A DNA stretch of 64,000 bases from assembly GCF_024197615.1 (NCBI RefSeq), contig NZ_JAKUKE010000003.1:279192-343191 (forward strand), given 5' to 3'. This DNA is from Desulfuromonas sp. KJ2020 (GTDB taxonomy: Bacteria > Desulfobacterota > Desulfuromonadia > Desulfuromonadales > SZUA-540). Below, in pieces: positions 24,501 to 32,233 of the stretch. The translations under genes and the position numbers were made by a program. The notes beneath the pieces were generated by a model, which searched no databases, was not told the DNA's origin, and saw only the letters and a program-made list of their open reading frames with translations. The stretch's first letter is position 1. Each line of letters opens with the position of its first letter.

Positions 24501-26091
24501 GCGGGTTCTTGGGGATATCGTCCATTCGTCCCCCATGTACTTCAATGGCACCGTCTATGCCGGCGGCAATGACGGCATGCTGCACGCCTTTGACTCAGAG
24601 ACGGGACGGGAGCGTTTCGCCTATGTTCCCAACCTGGTTTTCGATAATCTTCACCATTTGACCGATCCCGATTATCAGCATAAATTCTATGTTGATTTGA
24701 CTCCCTATGCCCGCCGCATCAGCGCCACCAAAACCTTGTTGGTCGGAGGACTAGGCAAGGGAGGAAAGGGCTACTATGCCCTGAATATCGCCAATGTCGG
24801 CTCGATCGGCTCTACTTCCGATGAAGCCTTGGCCGTCGCGCCGATCGTCGAGTGGGAATACCCCGCCGACCCGGCCACGTCGCCGGACGATGACTTGGGC
24901 TACACCTACAGCCAGGCCTATATCGTGCGCTCCAATTCGAGCAGCGCTGACGAAGAATGGGTTATCATATTCGGCAACGGCTACAACAGTGTCAATGGTC
25001 AGGCCATGCTGTATGTGATGGACCTCGACGGCAATGTCATCCGTAAGATCGACACGGGCATCGGCTCTGACAACGGCCTGTCCACCCCTTCAATCATTGA
25101 CGTCAATAATGACAACCGGGCGGATTATGTCTATGCCGGCGATCTCAAGGGCAATCTCTGGAAGTTCGATCTGACTTCGAACAACTCGGCGGATTGGGCG
25201 GTGGCCTATCATGACGGCACGAGCCCGCAGCCTCTGGTCTCGATCAGCGGGGAAGCGATCACTGCCAAGCCCGATGTCATGCGCCATCCCATGAAGCACG
25301 GGTACCTTGTGGTTTTCGGCACCGGTAAGTTCCTGGGTGAGGCGGACCGCGCCGATGCCGCTGTCAAGGGAATCTACGGCATCTGGGACGCGGGCGACGA
25401 CTCGGACGACCGAGAATATCTGGGCGCTCTCAATACGACGACAGGAGGCCTTGCCAACGGTAACGGAGCAACCCTGCTGGAGCAGACCATCATCGATGTC
25501 CGGAATATTTCCTATCAGGACACCGCCACCTACCGGACATTCAGCAACCATCTCATCGACTGGACCACGGCCGCTGATATTGCCGATGTCGACAACGATT
25601 CGACCAACAATAGCGATGTCAACGGTGATGGCTATATCGACATCGATGATCAAAAACCCAATCCGGCCGCCCATGCCGGTTGGTTTGTCCGGTTCCCCAA
25701 TACGTCACCTTTTGAAGGCGAGAGGGTAATCAAGGATTTCCTCATCCGAGACGGGCGCGTCTTCGTCGTTTCCTTCGTCCCCAACACCTCGCCCTGCTCG
25801 GGAGGTGGTGATTCCTTCCTCTATGTCATCGACGCGGAAAGCGGGGGGCGTCTGGATGATGCCCAGTTCCGTATCGGTTCCCCGGACAATCTGATCAATA
25901 TCGGTACGGTCGACGATCCCGTCTACGTGGCGCCCACAGGCAAGTCCTTCACCGGCATGCTGCATATGCCCAAGATCATCCGTCTGGGGAACGGGGTGGA
26001 ACGTCTGTATATGAGCTCCTCTACCGGGGTGATCGAAGAAGAAGACGTCGATGCCGAACGCATAGGGATGAGTTACTGGCTGGAGCGTTGA
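21544..26091 (+). CDS. pilY1: PilY1-type tip adhesin with two golvesin-like insertions
   Basis: A 1515-residue secreted pilus-tip protein. The signal peptide ends at AWA (about residue 41). A von Willebrand A-like domain begins with the canonical metal site DDSGS (65-69). Two similar beta-rich segments interrupt it (about 180-315 and 472-625); both contain a GDYDV/GNYDV...WW or WI, AKYT(V/I)TY and ADAVKF pattern, which matches golvesin/Xly carbohydrate-binding-like domains. Loops DADENGQLD and DSDSNGTLD are calcium-site-like. The C-terminal third is the PilY1 beta-propeller (GGNDGMLHAFD; calcium loop DVNNDNRAD near residue 1186). The start ATG at 21544 follows AGGAGG by 6 bases. Predicted roles: adhesion, retraction control, perhaps glycan contact. 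Confidence 0.9.
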   Translation: MMNASAIYSPVFDSLKKPVSLLPIATLSLAILLMAALPAWAVDISDTPMGTNITSAAPNIMFVVDDSGSMDWEFMTSEGDGLFDGHYYVFDPAHYSSSHDNTFSSYWTTYHLTGSERLEWKSQWSGYNKIYYNPSVDYKPWPNKTHADVSTPRSNPHNATPTFDLRLEYTTANLTAVEEVVVDNIPGPNFVISSGWGTSTSNCIGDNYHWKNVVDPPQEAKWLPQIPRNGDYDVWVWINDNNPSRDTAAKYTVTYNNGAGTATVTMNQNRSPGWYKLGTWYFRSQAPSDAQSVHLAAALSGVSTYMADAVKFTPVGMPSTVRINNAHYYTWDDADENGQLDAGEGIYLVNFVDSDSNGTLDRRDYYEVTTSGDAVSLLTPVETPPDGIKPSLFNEDGSVSRFKTDAEDLQNFADWFSFYRRRELTAKAAVAHSIVKMSRVSVGIYTINDSSTRTRVLPIKLEEAAGTSLIDNGDSGYYENGDWDSPSSGRYWVSTGRKRWDGYWVYYDTSGYLDTAYQASSRYTSDTGAYARWTPSLNTSGNYDVYAWWHCNTTGDTNAKYTITYDGGTDTVYKDQSDSGSNVCGDWVLLGNYDFAAGSSGSVRVDRHAGSTGTSTAADAVKFVPTATAATEVNETGTLLDILYNVGASGGTPLRTGFYNVGRYFDQGDNHDGGISGSSGIDGSPYAAEADGGACQKAFAIVMTDGYYNDSFSSVGNQDGTLGAPYADSYSNTLADVAMKFYKNDLSSTLSNVVPTNSCDQANYQHLVTYTVSFGVQGSIDFADINDDGVEDSPLYEENTCFLDDRTPRPAWPNPADSDSAKIDDMWHAAINGRGLFFSAMNPEEMIEAVSSIVTDLTDPASGNSVSVNSEELKTDTVLYQARYQTGEWVGDVIAYPIDPISGAVRSGVGEILWQASNVLQTIDWNDRKVITYNPETAAGVPFRSANISADQLSLLDVDTTTAGTMIEFLRGRTDNVTATGFRYRTRVLGDIVHSSPMYFNGTVYAGGNDGMLHAFDSETGRERFAYVPNLVFDNLHHLTDPDYQHKFYVDLTPYARRISATKTLLVGGLGKGGKGYYALNIANVGSIGSTSDEALAVAPIVEWEYPADPATSPDDDLGYTYSQAYIVRSNSSSADEEWVIIFGNGYNSVNGQAMLYVMDLDGNVIRKIDTGIGSDNGLSTPSIIDVNNDNRADYVYAGDLKGNLWKFDLTSNNSADWAVAYHDGTSPQPLVSISGEAITAKPDVMRHPMKHGYLVVFGTGKFLGEADRADAAVKGIYGIWDAGDDSDDREYLGALNTTTGGLANGNGATLLEQTIIDVRNISYQDTATYRTFSNHLIDWTTAADIADVDNDSTNNSDVNGDGYIDIDDQKPNPAAHAGWFVRFPNTSPFEGERVIKDFLIRDGRVFVVSFVPNTSPCSGGGDSFLYVIDAESGGRLDDAQFRIGSPDNLINIGTVDDPVYVAPTGKSFTGMLHMPKIIRLGNGVERLYMSSSTGVIEEEDVDAERIGMSYWLER

Positions 26092-26133
26092 TGAGGCGCC
26101 GATCGTCATTAAGGACAAAAAAGGAGTGTTGAT

Positions 26134-26499
26134 ATGTTCAAATACATAAAAGATGCGAACATGATGGGTGCTTTTAAAGGGTTTTTCCCGAGCAGGCCGG
26201 GTGTCATCCTGACGGCGTTGCTGCTGGCGCTGGTCTTGATCGTGAGTGGTGCCGCGGCCGCCGACGGCCGCCGCGTCCCTCTCTCCTACGACGGCTTTGG
26301 CGTGATTGATCAGATTGAGCCGGAACGTCTGATCATCAACGATTCGATCAAGCGCCTGTCTTCGCGCGTGACCTTTCACGACGAGCAGGGGCGATATGTC
26401 GCCCGCACTCTTTTCACCGCGGGGACACAGGTCGGCTACCAGATGAACAAGGAGGGAGAGGTCATCCGGGTCTATCTCTTCGATGGCCAGCTGCCTTGA
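26134..26499 (+). CDS. PilY2-like small secreted protein
   Basis: A 121-residue protein with a long N-terminal region and a hydrophobic helix ending in AAA (about residues 25-43), so probably exported. The mature part (about 80 residues) reads as a small beta domain: GVIDQIEPERLIIND, then SRVTFHD and a G-x-x-V-x-Y core. Position right after pilY1 and the pattern of repeated Val/Ile strands resemble PilY2 of Pseudomonas, a poorly understood pilus accessory protein. An AAAAGGAG site precedes the ATG. The similarity is by eye only. It closes operon 1. Confidence 0.6.
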   Translation: MFKYIKDANMMGAFKGFFPSRPGVILTALLLALVLIVSGAAAADGRRVPLSYDGFGVIDQIEPERLIINDSIKRLSSRVTFHDEQGRYVARTLFTAGTQVGYQMNKEGEVIRVYLFDGQLP

Positions 26500-26653
26500 C
26501 CACCGATGATCCTTTTCAGCTTTTGTCAGATCTTTGACGCAGGTGACATTTAAGGGCATTCTCCAGGGCTTTTTGCCCGGGCTGGAATTCCGTTGACATC
26601 GCATATGCCCTCTTTTCTCGCCATAACCACGGGTTGTGTCTGCAGAGGAAAGA

Positions 26654-26669
26654 GGGTATACTTTTTGCA
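26654..26669 (+). promoter_or_regulatory. Candidate sigma-54 promoter, minor-pilin operon 2
   Basis: GGGTATACTTTTTGCA: GG and GC separated by exactly 10 bases, with a consensus TTGCA -12 half and a weaker -24 half. It is 53 bases before the PilV start. TGTC tetramers lie upstream (26524, 26637, and reverse at 26545 and 26595), the core of the Pseudomonas PilR site. The rest of the 222-base gap holds nothing else convincing. Confidence 0.55.
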
Positions 26670-26721
26670 ATTTTTTGAAATGTCTAAGGAAATTTTCCAC
26701 CCATCGGAGAGAGTCTGAAAC

Positions 26722-27159
26722 ATGAACAAATCTCGCTTTGCGCCGGGGCAGGAAGGGTTTACCCTTGTCGAGCTGCTCATTGCCGTCACCATTTTCGCCA
26801 TCGGTCTGCTGGCGGTCGCCGGCATGCAGATCACCTCGATCCGGGGCAACTCGACGGCCAACATCGTCACTTCCGGGACGGCCGTGGCCGAAGGGATCCT
26901 GGAAGAGGTGCTTTCCTGGGATGGTTCCCGGCCGGTCTTCGCCGCGGATGCCGCTGACCTGGCCTGGAATTTCGGCACCGTCGGCTCGCCGCAAGCCACC
27001 CTTGCCGTCGAAGGCGGTGGCACCTTTTCGGCGACCTATACCATTGATGCCGACTATGATGGCGTCGTCAATGTCAGTCGCGTGCAGGTGACGGTGACCC
27101 AGGTCGGCGGCGTGCTCAATCGTCCTATTACTCTGGTTGGTTTCAAGAGGCGCGTATGA
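26722..27159 (+). CDS. pilV: Minor pilin PilV-like (operon 2)
   Basis: A 145-residue minor pilin. The leader ends in GQEG before FTLVELLIAVTIFAIG, with Glu at +5; LLAVAGMQ follows as in PilV. The start ATG at 26722 has a CGGAGAGAG site upstream. It opens a second minor-pilin operon, paralogous to that at 19244-26499 but with PilV before PilW. It lacks the acidic calcium-like loop present in the operon 1 PilV. Confidence 0.88.
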   Translation: MNKSRFAPGQEGFTLVELLIAVTIFAIGLLAVAGMQITSIRGNSTANIVTSGTAVAEGILEEVLSWDGSRPVFAADAADLAWNFGTVGSPQATLAVEGGGTFSATYTIDADYDGVVNVSRVQVTVTQVGGVLNRPITLVGFKRRV

Positions 27160-28028
27160 AATGTGTTGATCGCAGGGGTTTTACCCTGATTGAAATTCTG
27201 GTCACTATGGCCATCCTCGGCATTGTGACCATGGCCATTTACAGCCTTTATCTGACTACCCAGCGTACCGCCACCACCCAGGACGAGGTGGTCGAATTGC
27301 AGCAGAACCTGCGTATCGCCATGGACCAGATGGTGCGTGACATCCGCATGGCCGGCTTTGTGGTGGCCTTCAGTGATCCTCCCATCGAAAACGCGCCCAT
27401 TGCTCCCGTCGAGGGTGACGCCTTCATCATGAATACCGCTAGTCCCTCCGGCCGTGCGGCCCGTATCGACAGCGACAAATCGATTGCCGCGGGTGACACC
27501 GAGGCCACCTTCACTCTGGGATCCTCCGACATGGTCGACCTCTTTTATGCGGATGCCGCCACGGGTGACCTCGTGCGCATTCTGCGGCCACCCAGTCAGG
27601 AGCAGCCCTACGCAGCCCTGTTCCGCGTGATCAGCAAAGACCGGACGGCCCGTACCGTAACCCTGGAAGGCTTCGGCGCCTCGCCTGGCATTCAGTACAA
27701 GGCGGGCGACGGCTTGGTGGTCAGTTCGGGCACGCATCCGGGTACCATCGCCTTTTATCTCAAGGATTTCGAGATTTTCAAGGAGATCAACGGCGGGGCG
27801 GCTCAGCGGATCACTGCCAAAAGACAGGTGGGGGCCAATCTGGTCAATGGCGTCACCGGCCTGGAGTGTGAATACCTGATGGAAAACGGCAGCACCCTGT
27901 CCACTGTCACGGGCACGGACCGCTGGAATGTCAGAGCCGTGCGGGTCACCGTGATAGGCGAAGCCAATGTGCAGGGCGACGTGAAAACGCGCAGCCTGAC
28001 CAATGTTGTCACTTTGCGAAATCGCTAG
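27156..28028 (+). CDS. pilW: Minor pilin PilW-like (operon 2)
   Basis: A 290-residue PilW-type minor pilin. The leader DRRG precedes FTLIEILVTMAILGIV, with Glu at +5; the downstream helix with DEVVELQQNLRIAMDQMVRDIRMAG strongly resembles the operon 1 paralogue (DIQQNLRAAISMMAKDLRMTG). It overlaps PilV by 4 bases (ATGA), so translation is probably coupled. The C-terminal domain lacks the DxDxDG loops of the operon 1 protein. Confidence 0.88.
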   Translation: MKCVDRRGFTLIEILVTMAILGIVTMAIYSLYLTTQRTATTQDEVVELQQNLRIAMDQMVRDIRMAGFVVAFSDPPIENAPIAPVEGDAFIMNTASPSGRAARIDSDKSIAAGDTEATFTLGSSDMVDLFYADAATGDLVRILRPPSQEQPYAALFRVISKDRTARTVTLEGFGASPGIQYKAGDGLVVSSGTHPGTIAFYLKDFEIFKEINGGAAQRITAKRQVGANLVNGVTGLECEYLMENGSTLSTVTGTDRWNVRAVRVTVIGEANVQGDVKTRSLTNVVTLRNR

Positions 28029-28052
28029 GGCTTTTATAGGGAGTCTCGGTTT

Positions 28053-28559
28053 ATGAAGAAGTTGTTCTTCCAGAAAATCAATCTTTGCGGCAAGGGCAGG
28101 GGGCGAAGCTTGGGCAATGAGCGCGGCGCCGCCCTGATCATCGCGCTGGTTATGCTGGCCCTGATGAGCCTCCTCGGCGTCATGGCCCTGAATACCACTG
28201 ATACCGAATTGAGTATTTCGCGCAACTACCGCGCCAGCCAGCAGGCCTTCTATGCGGCAGAGCGAGCCATTACCTACGCCACCGTCAGCGAGGATGTCTA
28301 TTCGACGATCGGGGTAGGCGCGGTGACCCTCGATGGCGCTCACGCCACGGCGATCGCCGCCGATACGCCCAACAGCCACCTGAAGACGGATGCGGTCAAT
28401 GAAGTGCGTTTCCTGACTACTGGCCCGCTGCCGCCGGGCAGCGGTTCCGATCCGACCTATTTTCAGTCGCGGTTCTACACGATCAACGTCACGGCCGAAG
28501 GTCCCTCGAGGGCCACGTCGCGCATCGAAGCCCAGGTGGCGCGCATCGTTCCCAAATAA
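28053..28559 (+). CDS. pilX: Minor pilin PilX-like (operon 2)
   Basis: A 168-residue PilX-type protein with an unusually long basic leader of about 24 residues ending NERG before AALIIALVMLALMSLLGV. No Phe +1 or Glu +5, as is common in this class; TDTELSISRNYRASQQAFYAAE continues the N-terminal helix. It starts 24 bases after PilW and is followed 14 bases later by the second pilY1. Confidence 0.85.
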   Translation: MKKLFFQKINLCGKGRGRSLGNERGAALIIALVMLALMSLLGVMALNTTDTELSISRNYRASQQAFYAAERAITYATVSEDVYSTIGVGAVTLDGAHATAIAADTPNSHLKTDAVNEVRFLTTGPLPPGSGSDPTYFQSRFYTINVTAEGPSRATSRIEAQVARIVPK

Positions 28560-28573
28560 GAGCGGAGGTTTTT

Positions 28574-31500
28574 ATGTTCAGACCTATAAATACAATCACA
28601 ACGCTTCTGCTTTTGTTGCTGCTGGCTGCCTGCCCCTTCTCTGCCATGGCGGCAGACACCTTTCTGGGTGATTCGGCCATCTACGCCTACAGCCCTCCGG
28701 CCGACCCTGACGCTGAAGTCGCCAAGCCCATCAATCTGCTGTTTATTATCGACAACAGCTCGACCATGGGGAATGCGGCCGCCGGCAGCCCCTATGCTTT
28801 GGGACTGCAGGATTCGACCCCCGATGACGGTAATCTGAACTATGCCGACCTGCTGCCCTGGGATTCTCAGGATTCGACCCAGTTTAAGATCTACCCCGAT
28901 CCAGCCGATTACGACACCAACGGCGACAGCATCCCTGACATCGTGGTTCCGGAGGCGGAGCAAGACGCCTGGACGGTTTACAAGCTGACCGGACAGTCCA
29001 ACTACGTCGCCCATATCACCGCCACCAGTTATGCGGACTTTCTCACCAAAGTCACCTGTGAAGACGCCAGACGCGCGCTGCTGCTCGGCGGGCGCTTTGC
29101 CGGCGCTGACGGCTGGGAGCTCAAGAATGACGGCACCTGCGGCAAAAGCAGCGCCGGCACGACCTACCTGGGCAATTTGCTCAACTACAACGAAGCGCCA
29201 CCGGCCACCGGTGAAACGACCTCCCAGATCGATCTGGTCATTGGCGCCCTGAAATCGGCGGCGGAAGGGGTAAAAAACACCATCCGCATCGGCATCATGG
29301 AATTCGGTCATAACAACAAGGGTGGGCAGGTTACCTTCCCGGTCAGTGACCTCTCCGACGATACCAACCGTGCCGACTTTTTCACCAAACTGGATGAGCT
29401 GAGCAACTATGTGGCGACGACGCCCGGCAACAGCCGGCCCATGGCGGAATCCCTGTTTGACGCCCGCTTTTATTTCGACATGGATCGTACCACCAGCTAC
29501 ACGCCGATCTCCAATACCGAGGTGCCGGATTCACCCATCCAGAACTCCTGCGACAAAAATTTCGTGATCTTTATCACCAACGGCGACAGCGTCGGTGACA
29601 GCGACCCCAACATGTGCAGAGATCTGCCGGCGGTGGGTAGTTATGCTGGCGACTACGATGGCGACAACAACGCCGGCGACCAATGCCAGGCCAATGTCTA
29701 CAGCAACGGCACCCACATGCTGGACGATATCGCCAAGTATGCCTTTGATTCGGATCTCTCCTTGACTTTTGAAGACAAGCAGAATATCCGCACCCATACC
29801 TTGCTGGTCTTTAGTCCGGACAACGATCTGCTGCGGGCTGCCGCCGCCGACGGGCATGGTCTCTTCGCCCAGGCCAGCAGCACCAATGAGGTCAGCGCGG
29901 CCATCGACAACATTCTCAACAATATCGTGGCCGAGGTCGATACGGCCTTTACGGCGCCGGTGGTGCCCACCAGCCCGGAGAACAGGACCTATAGCGGGTC
30001 CCGCGTCTATCTGGGCTTCTTCAAGCCCATTTCGGGGATGTCCTGGCACGGCAACTTGAAAAAATTCGGTATCAACGCTCACTCCGAGATCATTGACCAG
30101 AACGGGGATGTGGCTACCTGTCCCGATCCCAACGATACCACTCTAGCCTGCGACGGCATTCCTTCCGGCGGCTTCAAGCTCAATGCCCAGTCCTACTGGA
30201 GCACGAATGCCGACTCCGGGGATGTCGAAGATGGCGGCGTCGGCGAAGGATTGGTCACCCGTGATCTGTCGACACGGATGATCTACTCCAACCTTACCTC
30301 CAATCCAGACCTCACTGATGCGAGCAACCGCTTTAATACCACCAATGTCACGGCGGGAATGCTCGATATTACCTCCATGGATCCTACTCAGGATGCTGCC
30401 GACGCCGTTTCTCTGGTCAATTACCTGTATGGCTACGATACGGGCGACGAAAACGGGGATGGCAGTACCACCGATACCCGCGACTGGGTCATGGGAGACA
30501 TCCTGCATTCCAAGCCGCTGATCATCAATTACAACTCGTATATTTTTACTGAAGACAACGAAGCGGATACCGCCGTCAACAAGACCATGATCTTCGTCGG
30601 CAGCAACGACGGTATGCTGCACGCTTTCCGTGATGCGGACGGGCAGGAGATGTGGTCCTTCATTCCGGATAACATCATCCCCGAGCTCAAGGAACTGACC
30701 AGCGGCAGTCACCCCTATTACATGGATTCCTCGCCGGTGGCCTATATCTACGACAAGGACGGCGATGGCAACATCGGTCCGGTGGCGGAAACCATGACGG
30801 GGGATATTGATCCCTTTAGTGTCACGGACAACGGGCAGGACGACAAGGTTATCCTGCTCTTCGGTCAGCGCCGGGGCGGCAATGCTTACTACGCCCTGGA
30901 TGTGACGGATCCCCTGAATCCCAAGTTTTTATGGAAATTTGACAACACCACGACCGATGGCAGTGGCAATGTGCTCTTCCCTCACCTGGGCCAGACCTGG
31001 AGTGAGCCACAGCTGCACCTGATGAAGATCGGGATCCAGCGCAAGATCGTGGCTTTTATTGGTGCCGGCTATGATACGGAAGAAGACAGCCGTTTTGGGG
31101 CGACCTTCAATTTTCCCAGCCCCCTCGATCCTCAGGTGGGTGATGGAAATGTCACCAGCGCCCCCGATATAAACCCGAACAATCCTCTGACCAGTCGGCC
31201 TGACGCCAAGGGACGGGGCGTCTACGCCTTCGAGGTGGCCACCCTGAACAGCAGCGGTGTGCCGACCATCCCGACGGTTCCGACCAAGATTTGGGGCTAT
31301 ACGGCTTCGAACGACTCCTGGCTGAAGGTGGCTATTCCCTCCGACATCACGGTGCTCGATTCGGATTTTGACGGCTACGCCGACCGGCTGTATGTCGGCG
31401 ACCTCGGTGGCCGCCTCTGGCGCTTTTCCGTGGGCAGCACCGATCCGGCCAACTGGACCGGCCGCGTCATCTTCTGGGCTGGGGCGAACGAAGGACGCAA

Positions 31501-32233
31501 GATCTTCTACCGCCCGTCGGTGGTGCAGGAGCCGGGCTATTGGATGGTGGCCTTCGGCACCGGCGACCGTGCCCATCCCCTGAATACTGCTGTTGTCGAC
31601 CGTCTTTACATGATCAAGGACATGGGGCAGAATACGGCTGGCACGGTGGTCAATTATCCAACCAATAGCAATCTGATCGATGTCACCGGCAATGAATTGC
31701 AGTTGGAAACCACGACGGCCAGCGAACAGCAGGATATCCTGAATGACCTCAGCTCCAATACCACCTTCGGTTGGTACATAGACCTCGATCGGCTGAACGA
31801 GGAGGGCGTACACGGTGGCGAAAAGGTGCTGGCTTCTCCCCTGATTTTCAACAAAGTGGCCTATTACACAACCTACATGGCTACCGCCTCTTCGGCGCTG
31901 TCCACCGACCCCTGTGTGGTGGGTAACCTGGGTATCTCACGCCTTTATGCGGTGGACTACAAAACGGGCGAGGCGGTGTTGAACTTTTATCCCTACAATG
32001 ACGTGAATGACCCGACCACGGTCTCCAATGAGCGGGCCCTCAACGAGGTCGACGAAGTGCTGCGCAAAGAGGACCGTTCCCTCGAACTCGGCGTCGGCAT
32101 CCCCTCCGGTCTGGTCGTGGTCATGCCGCCGAGCGGCGACGCGACACTGCTCATCGGCTGCGGCGGTGGTCTCTGTAGCGAAGATCCCGTTTCGGGCGGC
32201 ACCATATTTCAGATTTACTGGAAGGAGTGGTAA
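28574..32233 (+). CDS. pilY1: Second PilY1-type tip protein
   Basis: A 1219-residue PilY1 paralogue. The N-terminus has a Leu-rich helix that can be read two ways: signal peptidase I cleavage after AMA (residue 26) or a lipobox LAAC (Cys20). A von Willebrand A-like region follows with metal site DNSST (60-64), that is DxSxT rather than DxSxS. The propeller carries SNDGMLHAFRD and the calcium loop DSDFDGYAD (about residues 928-936) before RLYVGDLGGRLWRF, the best-conserved PilY1 site. There are no golvesin-like insertions, unlike the operon 1 protein. An AGCGGAGG site precedes the ATG at 28574. It probably forms an alternative pilus tip. Confidence 0.9.
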   Translation: MFRPINTITTLLLLLLLAACPFSAMAADTFLGDSAIYAYSPPADPDAEVAKPINLLFIIDNSSTMGNAAAGSPYALGLQDSTPDDGNLNYADLLPWDSQDSTQFKIYPDPADYDTNGDSIPDIVVPEAEQDAWTVYKLTGQSNYVAHITATSYADFLTKVTCEDARRALLLGGRFAGADGWELKNDGTCGKSSAGTTYLGNLLNYNEAPPATGETTSQIDLVIGALKSAAEGVKNTIRIGIMEFGHNNKGGQVTFPVSDLSDDTNRADFFTKLDELSNYVATTPGNSRPMAESLFDARFYFDMDRTTSYTPISNTEVPDSPIQNSCDKNFVIFITNGDSVGDSDPNMCRDLPAVGSYAGDYDGDNNAGDQCQANVYSNGTHMLDDIAKYAFDSDLSLTFEDKQNIRTHTLLVFSPDNDLLRAAAADGHGLFAQASSTNEVSAAIDNILNNIVAEVDTAFTAPVVPTSPENRTYSGSRVYLGFFKPISGMSWHGNLKKFGINAHSEIIDQNGDVATCPDPNDTTLACDGIPSGGFKLNAQSYWSTNADSGDVEDGGVGEGLVTRDLSTRMIYSNLTSNPDLTDASNRFNTTNVTAGMLDITSMDPTQDAADAVSLVNYLYGYDTGDENGDGSTTDTRDWVMGDILHSKPLIINYNSYIFTEDNEADTAVNKTMIFVGSNDGMLHAFRDADGQEMWSFIPDNIIPELKELTSGSHPYYMDSSPVAYIYDKDGDGNIGPVAETMTGDIDPFSVTDNGQDDKVILLFGQRRGGNAYYALDVTDPLNPKFLWKFDNTTTDGSGNVLFPHLGQTWSEPQLHLMKIGIQRKIVAFIGAGYDTEEDSRFGATFNFPSPLDPQVGDGNVTSAPDINPNNPLTSRPDAKGRGVYAFEVATLNSSGVPTIPTVPTKIWGYTASNDSWLKVAIPSDITVLDSDFDGYADRLYVGDLGGRLWRFSVGSTDPANWTGRVIFWAGANEGRKIFYRPSVVQEPGYWMVAFGTGDRAHPLNTAVVDRLYMIKDMGQNTAGTVVNYPTNSNLIDVTGNELQLETTTASEQQDILNDLSSNTTFGWYIDLDRLNEEGVHGGEKVLASPLIFNKVAYYTTYMATASSALSTDPCVVGNLGISRLYAVDYKTGEAVLNFYPYNDVNDPTTVSNERALNEVDEVLRKEDRSLELGVGIPSGLVVVMPPSGDATLLIGCGGGLCSEDPVSGGTIFQIYWKEW

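Noticed and set aside
26552-26578. Possible terminator hairpin after the PilY2-like gene
   Set aside because: Only a 5-bp stem (GGGCA/TGCCC) with a 14-15 base loop and no T run after it.
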